From assembly GCA_002803225.1 (NCBI GenBank), contig NXFV01001492.1, positions 1 to 64,000 of the forward strand: DNA of 64,000 nucleotides, given 5' to 3'. Below the pieces are notes generated by a model. The model saw only the letters and a program-made list of their open reading frames with translations. It was not told the origin of the DNA and did no database searches. The stretch is from Gamarada debralockiae. Its lineage: Eukaryota; Ascomycota; Leotiomycetes; Helotiales; Hyphodiscaceae. Made by a program: the position numbers and the translations under genes. This document shows, piece after piece, positions 26,703 to 36,504 of this stretch (position 1 is its first letter; each line of letters begins with the position of its first letter).

Positions 26703-27368
26703 GTGGGCTCCGAATGGTTCGAGGTATGTCCCAGCTGAGAGCCTGCTCTACAGAGCAGAGCCTGGAGGGAGAGGAGGATTTCTGAAGGTGCCTTGAGGAT
26801 GCGGGAGCGGCCTGGTCACTTATATGGGCGACCCCTCGCCGTTCTACCCTCTTTCAACGCAGAGCGCATTCATTATGCGACCTGCTTCTGTATTCTATCG
26901 TTGCCTAACAATACATCATAGGTCATATGCGACGCCTCTTTCAATAAAAGCTCATCAACGACGTCTTCATTGGTATCCAGTGACCCGGTAACACAGAACT
27001 CTGTTAGATGCACCTGTCACAGGAAACCCCCAAGGATCTGAACGCCCTCTTTCTTAGCTGTCATGTACATGCATGGAATCTCACTTAAATTCGGGTAGCA
27101 GTGCGGATTACGAATTCAGAGCCTCTTCGTGCTACCCAACTTTCTTATGTTGTGTCGCAATTGGGGCAGCGCTCGCCACGTCGGGCAATACTGCATAAAA
27201 GCAGCCTCAAGGCATCTCACGAGGCGACGGAGATTGATCGACAGCCTCGTTTTGAACAACCTCGCCTTCCCTTTACAATAATATCCCGGTCTTCTCGAAC
27301 AGGCTCGAGTATCAAATTCGATTCCCATTGTATTGTTATTATTACTTTTTGAATGAGTTGGAAATATA
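26703..27368. promoter_or_regulatory. Shared divergent promoter of R2 and D2
   Basis: A 666-bp gap between opposite start codons, mirroring the R1/D1 gap. No coding content recognised. Confidence 0.5.
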
Positions 27369-28406
27369 ATGGCTCCAGAAGGCTACGCCAAAATTGCACA
27401 TACCATGCACCACCACGGCGAGCTTGCGATATTTCGACGCTTCAGCAAGCTGAATCTGCAGAATCTTTTATACCTTCAAGCCGAGTTGACACAACTTGAA
27501 AAAGATTTGGATGAACTGGTTGAGAGGGACAAACTTGATACAAGCAGAGAGTTTTATACCAAGGATTGGTGGTCTTTGGCAGAGTCAAGCGATGACGAGG
27601 AAGGTCAGGAACAATGGGATAAGGTGCTTCAGATTCGTGAGAAGCTGAAGGAGTATAGTAAGGCAATAATACTTTCTCATCAAACGAATCCGATTGTCTC
27701 TTCAGTTTAAGTCACGCCGCACACTCTGAACAACTTCCTTCTAAACTTACAGCCTGCTAATGACGTCCGTCCCTCAAGATGATCATCTCGCTCAACAAGT
27801 CTTCCTCACCAACCTCCAACCCCCGAAATCATACGACTTGAAATTCTTCCAATCTTGGCTGCGCCGTCCGAAAATGGGCAACTTCCCTCTCCGCGGTCCA
27901 GACCAACACACTTGGACCCCCGAAAACAGCCACGATCTCCTCGCCATCCAGCGGCGCTCAAGCAGAGACCCCTTTTCGAGATGGGTCTCAAATTCCCTCA
28001 TCCCCTATCTACACAAGAAGTTTCTTCAACGATTCAAGAAACCTCTGGTCGAGGATCCGGAATCCGGAATCTGTCTGTATGAGGAGGGTAAGGTAGCGAT
28101 TGTCATGAATGTGTTGAGCACTGTCGTAGCGTCCATGTTGCCCATTGCGAGTATCCTTATTCTTTACTTTGTGCAGAATACGCTGGATCGGTTGGCGATT
28201 GCGGTGGCGTTCACAGGACTTTTTGCGTTATGTCTGGTGCTTACGACGAGGGCGAGGAGGGTGGAGATCTTTGCGGCTACTTCGACGTGAGTCGCTCCTT
28301 CCCCAGTCTTCATGAAGAATAAGGGTAGAACGAGGCTGACATCCCGTCCAGGTTCGCCGCTGTCCAAGTAGTGTTCATCACTGGAAACAACGGATACATT
28401 GCCTAA
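27369..28406 (+). CDS. DUF6594 membrane protein D2
   Basis: Exons 27369-27657, 27779-28286, 28352-28406 give 283 aa. The opening EGYAKIAHTM and FRRFSKLNLQNLLYLQAEL, the spliced LKEYN, SYDLKFFQSWLRRPKMGNFP and DPFSRWVSNSLIPYL parallel D1 throughout. Two membrane helices (LSTVVASMLPIASILILYFV and LAIAVAFTGLFALCLVLTT) and the tail VFITGNNGYIA close the protein. Relative to D1 it lacks the 50-bp middle intron and has an insert EDPESGICLYEEGK where D1 has a shorter Pro-rich stretch. It looks fully intact. Divergent from R2, convergent with R3. Confidence 0.87.
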
Positions 28407-29042
28407 TGACGATCATGACCTGAGGGTAACAAGCACGGTCGACGAATCCTTGTTCGTACTGACGATGGTCGAAACGACGTGATTGGTGTGGTCGAGAGAA
28501 CAGTCCCGCTTTTGAGATAGGAGTTGCGACGAAATGGGAAGGAATGGCTGCGGAATCGGGGCTTTGCGCCAGTGTAAGCCTTCCCCTCGGATTGGATTGG
28601 ATTGGAATTTTTCGCGCGCCTAAGATTTTCTACTTTCCTTCCCGTCATTTCTCGACCTCCTCTCCACCAAGCGCAAAGGCACGACACTTTCATGGTCTCG
28701 TATATAGGTTCATTCTTCGTGGAAGGGAGAGCAGGATGCGGACTGATATTCCTCGGACATAATTTTTGTGGATCGTGTTGCAAATTTCTAACCTTCAGAT
28801 ACTGTGCTTGGTTTGGCTGAAATCCAAAGTACAGACAACGATTGAGATGAGCCTGCAGGAAGATAGACTTGATACAACACCGGCCATCCAGTCCAGTCCC
28901 ATGACGGACTCAACCCATTCTGTGCAGGATCATGTAGGGTAGGAGGGTACCGTCTAATACAGTGATTTCGTTCGATGATTGTTCCCAGAAATCCTTTGGA
29001 ATGCTGCTTGCGTGTGGCCGCAATTGCAAGCCCAGTCGTGAT
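28407..29042. other. Downstream region of D2, similar to that after D1
   Basis: Shares ordered blocks with 21,700-21,850, including TTTTTCGCGCGCC near 28,610 and GGAGTTGCGACGAAA. A GGATT pentamer is repeated three times just before it. No gene seen. Confidence 0.65.
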
Positions 29043-29657
29043 TCACCGCACACGCCCGCGTACCAGTATGATGCATGATGTAATGACCGCGATGCAGACA
29101 ACGCCTTGAGACGATTGGATGAAGCACGACCAAAGTCCACTGGTAAAGCTACTAGGAGAAGGGGTACCTTCGCGGTTGTTTGGAAGTCTTAGACATTGAA
29201 CATCGTTATCTGTTGCTGAGGCCAAGACTGAATCGTCGGACTGGGCAGGCGGATCCAAAACGTTGCTGCCCACTGAATTGCTTCTGTACGGCCATGGAAA
29301 CTTTTCGGTCGAATTTGTGACATCTTCAACGGATGTTGAGGCCTTGGCACCACTCATGAAGTCTGATTGGAGGTCATCGGGAGCCATTTGAACGCTCAAG
29401 TCATGGTAACCAGGAGAAGTAGTATTGTACTGCTTTTCCAGATGAGTTGGCTCGGGTAGGGTGGGTAGCTTCGCGCTTCTGCTTGGTGGTTGGCGCAAAC
29501 TAGTGGCCTCTTCCTTTTCTTGAAGGTATTCCTGATGGCGACGATTGAGAGGAACTCCATACTTGCAAAAGTACAATCTTAATTCTCTTTCTCGGTGCAG
29601 ATCCAGCTCCTCCCACTCTGCTATTTCTTCTGGGGTGAACCGAGATTGCCAAGACAT
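29043..29657 (-). CDS. R-family N-terminal module protein R3 with hydrophobic C-terminus
   Basis: 204 codons from ATG 29657. The module is FTPEEIAEWEELDLHREREL, then YGVPLNRRHQEYLQEKEE, the closest match to R2. A Ser/Thr/Pro-rich linker follows. Instead of a retropepsin domain the protein ends with a hydrophobic stretch GVVCIAVITSCIILV and RGRVR, perhaps one membrane helix. It lies between D2 and X2, where the first block has no R gene. It may represent a lineage in which the module was joined to a membrane anchor, or a truncated copy read into noncoding DNA. Confidence 0.6.
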   Translation of the reverse strand: MSWQSRFTPEEIAEWEELDLHRERELRLYFCKYGVPLNRRHQEYLQEKEEATSLRQPPSRSAKLPTLPEPTHLEKQYNTTSPGYHDLSVQMAPDDLQSDFMSGAKASTSVEDVTNSTEKFPWPYRSNSVGSNVLDPPAQSDDSVLASATDNDVQCLRLPNNREGTPSPSSFTSGLWSCFIQSSQGVVCIAVITSCIILVRGRVR

Positions 29658-31439
29658 ATTGCGGCTCGGAATCAGAAGAAGGGGGGGGATTATGGCGAGA
29701 AGCTAACATTAACTGTCTGAGGTTTGCCGTAGGAAGAGCAGATGGTATTTCAATAAGACCATGGAAGGCTTGAGGGTTCATTTTATACACTGTTCGAAGT
29801 TAGTAATAGAGCTATAGATTGCCCAATGTTTGAATAATTTTATTTGTTGTACCCTGAACAAAACGAGTCAAAACCATACTGGAAGTCAAAAAACGAATCA
29901 GGGGTACAAAAACAAAAATATTGGTTATGGTAGCGGCGGTGTGCACATTTAGTTCGGTGCAGCAGCGGCACCCGCTCACTTTTACTTTTTTTTTAAACCA
30001 TGTATCAGACGTCTCGCTACTTATTCACTTCTTGACACTTACCAAAGCTCCTGCAAGCCAGGTGTCGTAGAGACAATAGCGATTGGTATGGGATTCGTCC
30101 GATTTCGGTTTGACCGTTGGTCTCTACGCCGCTAAGGGCATGGTGCATGAGGTTTATCCGCTTCCACAGATCTAACGCCGGTTGGTCAAATCAGTGGAAG
30201 TTAAATTCGTGCCGGCCATTCAGTTGGCGAACTGGACGGCGTGCAGAGCTAGGGGGAAAAGAAGCTGTCAAAGACTCCAAGAAGCTTTTGACTAGCTGCG
30301 AGTGAGATGATAGACACGAAGATCCTGGGTACCTCTCTATACACCAAACCAGATCAGCTTACCCGAAGGCCGAGATCTCTGCAGATTCGCACAGGGGTCT
30401 AAATCCTTCGAGCTTTCTGATCCTCACATAGAGACGTAGTGGATACATGGGGGACGGCACACAACGCGGGTAGACTCACCTTGGCTGTTGTATGCTAGAT
30501 AAGAACTGCGGCACGGGCTAAGGCACAGCAGTAGTACTCGCAGCTACCGAGGCCAGTGTCCATCCAAGTCGCAATTCGCAGCCACGTTACTGTCTCCCCT
30601 ACGTACTAAAAGACTTTTGAGGAATAGAAAGTTTGGCATAACACCGAAGTGTCTTAAGGTGAATGTGGGTAATAACATATGAAGTATAGGAATAGGAGAA
30701 AGAGATTTGGGCTTGTTCCTAATTGTGCGGCTTGGAAATTTGAGCAAAGTTTTTTCTACTATTCAGCCGCAAAAGAATTAATAGAGCTAGATGCAGTCTT
30801 TCGGAGTTTTCAGGAGGACACGATGCTGTGTATAAGACATTACGGAGGTAGTGGTCTTTACATAAGTGCCTCGAAGAGGGAAGTAGTACTAAGGTTATAA
30901 TTGTGGGAGATTGCGTGATTACGCCTCTCACAACTCCCTTGCCAGCCACTACTGTAAAGGGCCTATAGAGAACTATTGTGAAATAAATATGCGTTTCTTC
31001 AACAAGTCTTGTGAACACCCAGTTAACCCCATGGCAGCCTCTTCAAGCCTTCGCAAGCCTTGCCGTACGCCCAGAGGCAGCCCGTATTCGCTTCTGAACT
31101 ATAATCTCCTATGTCAGGCCTCTAGTTCCGGGAATAGTAATTAATTTCTAACTGGCGGCAGGGGCCTCAAATTCATCCGGCACGGCTCGCTATCCGGAGG
31201 GAAGTCATACTGCAACTCCGATACGGAAGTATAGTCAGCGAGATAATACCTATCCAAAGTCCTGTTTGTATGGTAAATTAAGTAGTGGGGTGCAGCCCTT
31301 ATAGGTTCTATTTGACATTGCAATCCATTCCAAATTTATTGACTAGATATAAACCTCCTATTAGTTTGTGTAATCTTCATTAAAACCCCGATAATACGAT
31401 TCTATTTAGTACCTATAATACGAAATAGGAAGTCTGTCC
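29658..31439. other. Long intergenic, no supported gene
   Basis: AT-rich, many short frames, no recognisable domain, RNA gene or repeat. The 3' end of X2 would be expected here but I find no match to the last exon of X1. Confidence 0.45.
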
Positions 31440-33130
31440 CATGATCCACAGTGAACTAGAGACAGAGTCAGTATGTGGGGACCAAACAAAGATCCTTGGC
31501 CTATACACACTTTTACATATCCCACATCCACCGGCTTCATGAGAAGGTGGTGAAAATACCTACTCCTGAAGCCACGGAGAGTGTAATATTCCTTCCACAT
31601 TTTTCGAAAGAATTCGCCATCCCAATTGATCGACGAAACCTCAATCTCAACCACGATGGTAAGGTACTCTCCAGTATTGACACAAATGCAAAGTACTTCG
31701 GAATGGTAGATGAGAATGGCGAGTTGCTAGATGTCGAAAGAGGCATGTATGAGCCAATTTGGGCACCGTCATTGCTCATGGTAAATGTCTGGAGGCATCA
31801 GCAGCTTCATTGAAGATATGCCGAAAGTTGGCGAAAATTTGTACGTACATTTGTACCAGGTAAGTTTCGTACTGGAGCTCGGGAGCTGGATGACGATGTA
31901 TGTGATGGTGCATTTCGCGGTGCACTTGTAGTACCACCAGGATTATGTTCAGAGAATCCATCCCGTTCTTGGCATGCCTGGCTCAGTAGCTCTCGCTCAA
32001 GTTCATCGACGTGTCCAGGATCGCTATCGTCAAAATCTCCGTACAAAATTGTACCACATCCTTTGTAACATAGTCAGCTCGTGAATCTCTTTATGTGTAG
32101 GGGAAACTTAACAAGTCCATTTTAATCTACTGTATCCAGATGGGACAGTAGGCCGAAACTGTCGGTCAAGATGATTGTGCATCATTTGCTATCTCCTTAG
32201 AAGCGACATTCTTTGGCAGACGGCTTTTATGCTAGTCTAAATAGGATCCGGAAGTAACTTAGAGCATTTCTGGTCTTTAAATTTGCTACATTAGGCGAAA
32301 GACCAATGTATACAGGAAATTTTCTAAGGACTAGAAATTAGCTAGTCACAAATGCGGGAGTTTCCTTGATCCTTCGACTCGATCAACAACTTGAATCGCT
32401 GCTGGAAAGTATCGAATGCTTGACTGTCAATCAAGAACGTCTTAACTTGCTGAAGGTTTATCAGCTTTTTATAGCTGTCCTCGTCTTCGGAGCTATCATT
32501 GTCCACCTGCTGTTCATTGTCCAGAGAATCACTTGGGGAAGGCGGTTTGCCCCTCTGGTGAGTTTATGAGTCGGAGGGTCTCTTCCAATTTCTTCCTCTT
32601 AGTGAGTCGTGTTTGATCGATTGCACCAGCCAATAACTGGCCTGAGTTAAAGAAATAGACTTCTCTCTAAACTTGATACACTACCTTTCTCCGTGAAGGC
32701 CGAATGACTGTGCCGTAGCTGTTTGGACAATCTTTGCAGCCTCCTTAAATAGATCGTTTGAAAATTCTCTAAAGAGAGACTTGAATTCCTTCTTAAAGGG
32801 CCTGCCATCAAGTTTCTCACATGCCTTGCTGAACAATGGCCTCAGACTCTCGTTGTGAAGCAGAAGGTCGGCAAATTCCTCGGGAGCTCCTAGAGTCTCG
32901 GAGACAGACGTTCGCAATGATTGCCCTTCCGAAAACCAGGATACACTTCTAGTATCAGCAGAGCACTCAGAGCTGTCTTCCGAAAATACAACTTCTAACT
33001 TCGTGTGCTCAAGACCAAAGTCAGGGCTTTGATGAGCTTGCGACGAGTCAGTGGACCGAGAAAGGTTGAATTGCCTGTCTACGATTTTCTTGTCCGAGCG
33101 TGGAGTCACTGGTGAAGTCGTCTCGTACAA
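31440..33130 (-). pseudogene. X2: degraded, 3'-truncated copy of X1
   Basis: The N-terminal part (33130-32690) reads through SADTRSVSWFSEG, APEEFADLLLHNESLRPLF and PFKKEFKSLFREFSNDLFKE, close to X1. Further on, homology continues only as nucleotide similarity with stops and gaps (32,350-32,650 pairs with 23,470-23,800; 32,105-32,230 with 23,165-23,280). A readable exon returns at about 32,055-31,850 (GDFDDSDPGHVDELERELL and RAPVRNLPGTNVRT), then about 31,780-31,540. The final exon with the membrane helix is missing. This is a pseudogene or a heavily shortened gene. Confidence 0.7.
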
Positions 33131-34433
33131 CGAATTCAGTTTCGTGAGTATGTCTCAACAAAGGCAATTTATCAATCAAACTGACATTGGCTTCGTCATT
33201 CAGGGTCGGTTGGAAGATGTTTTTCTTTCTTCGATGTGGGTGCCTTCGTCTTCGATGTAAGCCTACCATCCCTTGAATATTTCCTTTCCTCCAGAGGGCA
33301 CGACCCACAGCGCTGGTGGTTACATTCTGGGCCTTGAGTCATAAGAGGCATTGTCATGCCACTCGACCTCCAACAAGAATCCTGAAAACTGTCAGCAATT
33401 TCAAAGAGCTCAAGATAGATATCACTAACGCAAGTCCAAACATAATACCAGTACTGACTCGTCTCAGCCTTAATTTTCTCGGACAAGTTGCAGCCGCACA
33501 TCGTTTAAGTTGCAAGTTCGGATCAGGATCAGCCTTGTGTGGAGATGATTAGAGCTGCGCTGAATGGTATTCGGGGCCAGCCAGGTCATTTATATGCCTT
33601 TATCGCCTTGCGGCTTTCCCCTCACTTGCCAGTGTAGACATGCCTCACATTCTCTTCGCAGGGGTCCAACCGCTGCAGAATAGCGATAAAAATGCGACGC
33701 CTCATTTCCCAAAAAATTCAAACGAGAGCCCACAATTGGTGTCTGGAGGTGTGGGGTTAGCCCTGAATTTGACGGCCCAGTAAGGCTGAGTTCCTTCGGG
33801 GCCCCAGAACAGATCAACCTCAAACTGAGTGCTTTCTTTGTAGCCTCGTCACCAACTGTTCCCTATCCATATGGCAAGCACCCTGAGTCGTGCTGCAGTC
33901 GTCTCATTTGTACCTTGAAGTACGTACCCTGTTCTGGAGGTGTCATCGTCTGGGCATCGTACCCACTTGGGTGTCTAGAATATGAGGGCAAGGGTTTGAT
34001 CGCTCTTCTTGATTGGCGCATTCAATCACGAATTCACCAGTCACAAGCATTTCGCATCAAGATACACATAAACTCATCGTTTCAGTCCATCTCACTTCCA
34101 TTTTAGAAAAAGAGCCATGCGAAAACGCCACCACCACCCTGTGTCCCACAAATCTCGTAAAGCCATATTTACAATGCAATCAAAAGATGCAGCCAGTCGT
34201 CTCGTGAGAATTTGCCAACGAAAAATGGCAAAGAGACATGCCCCTGATTCCGGAAATGAAACCAGATAAAGCACGTGATGACTTGTCAAGGGAAACCCAC
34301 TTCTTCCCCTCCAAACAAACGAACCACTTTTGGGACGTTACCGCTGCAAAATACACGTACACAACTCTACCTCTCTTGTGAGCGGGTTGGAGTGAAGAGA
34401 GAAACGGAATGGAGACACGAAGCAAGATGGAAC
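33131..34433. other. Intergenic, possible X2 5' remnant
   Basis: A frame at about 33,210-33,048 (minus) has a protein-like stretch NDEANVSLIDKLPLL but no start or family. The rest shows nothing. The end near 34,430 is the 3' side of the kinase gene. Confidence 0.4.
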
Positions 34434-36504
34434 TTAATCCTGTCCATCGTATCGCCCGTTATGTTGATCCTCATGTTGATGCTCCTCCCCATCATGGTGT
34501 AATGTGACGGAGTTGAACGCATCGAATGGATCTACTACCACCTCTCCAGCTGGCGTCGCAAGACCAGAATCGAGAGGCACACCCTTGGGCAAAGCCATTT
34601 TGCTTCCACTGATATCAACACTCTCGCTCTCCTTCACGTTTCTGAAGTTCACGGTATCGATTCCTCGTCCTTGGTGTGGAATCATCGGTGGCTTCATGTG
34701 TCGGATCAGAGCCCATTGTGTGGTTCGGAAGAATGGGTGACCTTTGACGTCGGATGCGCCTGCGCGGGCTCCGAGACGGCGGTTCTCGTCTTTGATGAGG
34801 AGTTTTCGGATTAGGGATTTGCAGAGGCTATGGAATATTAGTACGCAATTCCCCGCAGGGTTGAAGTTTCCTTACTTGGATATTTGAGGAGATCCAGAAT
34901 GTTCTGGGAAAGGCACATCATCCCGTAAAATATTCGCGAATGTAGCATTTCGGTTCTTCCCCTTGAAAGGCGTAGTCCCGAACAACATCTCATAGATCAA
35001 TATGCCCAAAGTCCACCAATCTACTGCACTCGTATGTCCACATCCTTTGATAACCTCTGGCGCAATATATTCCTCAGTTCCCACAAAGGAGTTTGTTCGG
35101 AAGTTGGCTATGCATGACTTCGTATCGATCGTAGGAAGGGAATTGGTGTTCGTGCCGTTCCTGCCAATGATCATTGTTGGCTTTCCACCGGGTTCAGACT
35201 GCTTCGAGAGATCGAAATCTGATAACATGATATGTCCAGATTGATGGAGTAAAATGTCTAGTCCTGTTAGCACAATCAAAATTAAAATAGTATGAGGGAC
35301 TTGCTTTCTGGCTTGAGATCTCTGTAAATGAAGCCCATCAAATGCAGATACTCTAATGCTGCTGTGACTTCCGCTGCATAAAATCTTGCATCATCTTCTG
35401 GTATGCATTTTCCTGGCCGCGTTTGTAGTGCTCTGAAGAACTCTCCTCCGCTGCAGTATTCCATGCACAGGTATAGGTGGTCCTCCGATTGGAAGGAATG
35501 GTATAGCGTAACAATGAACGGGTGGTTGCTAGTGGCCAAGATTTCCTGCTCTGCCAAAGCTCTCTTGATCTTGTTTCGCTTGATCATCTCCTTCTTGCTC
35601 AAAACTACTTCGATTTAGCTGCTGGCCTCACAATGCAGGCCAAATACATACCCTTCATAGCATATAACCTGCTGCTCTTCTTCTCTCGAACCAGATATAC
35701 CTTCCCAACATCTCCCTTGCCAATCAACTTAATCTTATCGAAACTGCCCGGTCCAACCTCAACATCCCGCACTTTGATAGAATTTGAGCTGTATGTTCTC
35801 CTGAAAGCCATTGCATTCCGCATATTCGGTGGTTGTAACGCTCCAAGAGAATCATGGTCAGGGACTCCAAGTGTCGTGGCGCCGGCCATCTTCGCGTCGA
35901 CCAATGCCACCATACTGGAACTCGCATTTTGTATCAATGGCTCCTTGCCAAGTTCCGCCGTAGCAGGTCTATCACCACTTCCTTTACCCTTCGAAAACAA
36001 GCCCTGTGCATTCGGCGCACTTGCCACTCTCCTCAACTTCCGTGCCAATTCCTCTTTCCCAGCAATTGTGGCCTGATCGTTCGCACCCGACACAGCATCG
36101 ACCTTCAAAGTTGGTGTATCAGGGGGACTCGGCGGCACGCTGCCTTCATTGTGATGTCGTAATGCAGGAGGTCCTTGATGAACGAAATAAGGATTCGCAT
36201 GTGCAGTAGGGCTGACGCCATCATCCAATGCATTGCCTTCGCTGGCCACAGTCGTCGAGCGATTCCGTCCTACATTCGGAAAGAATTTCGATTGTCGGAA
36301 CGAGCTCTTGCTCTCTGATTTTACCGACCCGTCTTTCTTCTCGTCATTGCTTCCATTGCTATTAATCCGAAAGAAGTTCTTGAGCTTCTGCGGGAAGGGA
36401 CTGTGGCCGTTTGGGTGCTTGTGGGACGACATAACGAGGCCTGAGAAGTTGCGTTTTTCGTTGGGGAGGGAATTTGGCGACGAAGAGTGGAATAATGCTG
36501 TCAT
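34434..36504 (-). CDS. nrc-2: AGC-family Ser/Thr kinase, NRC-2/Kin82-Fpk1 type
   Basis: Exons 36504-35652, 35604-35305, 35257-34876, 34827-34434 sum to 643 codons (642 aa). A long Ser/Asn-rich N-terminus precedes the kinase domain (from about residue 260). It has the glycine loop [26 protein letters not shown] with the catalytic lysine, YRDLKPEN, DFDLSKQ (DFD, as in NRC-2 and phototropin-like AGC kinases), an insert before [13 protein letters not shown] and [22 protein letters not shown]. The C-terminal AGC tail ends with acidic, His-rich sequence. In Neurospora NRC-2 represses conidiation; yeast Fpk1/2 activate lipid flippases at the plasma membrane. The second intron uses a GC donor (GCAAGT at 35304-35299) inside DLKPEN. 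Confidence 0.93.
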
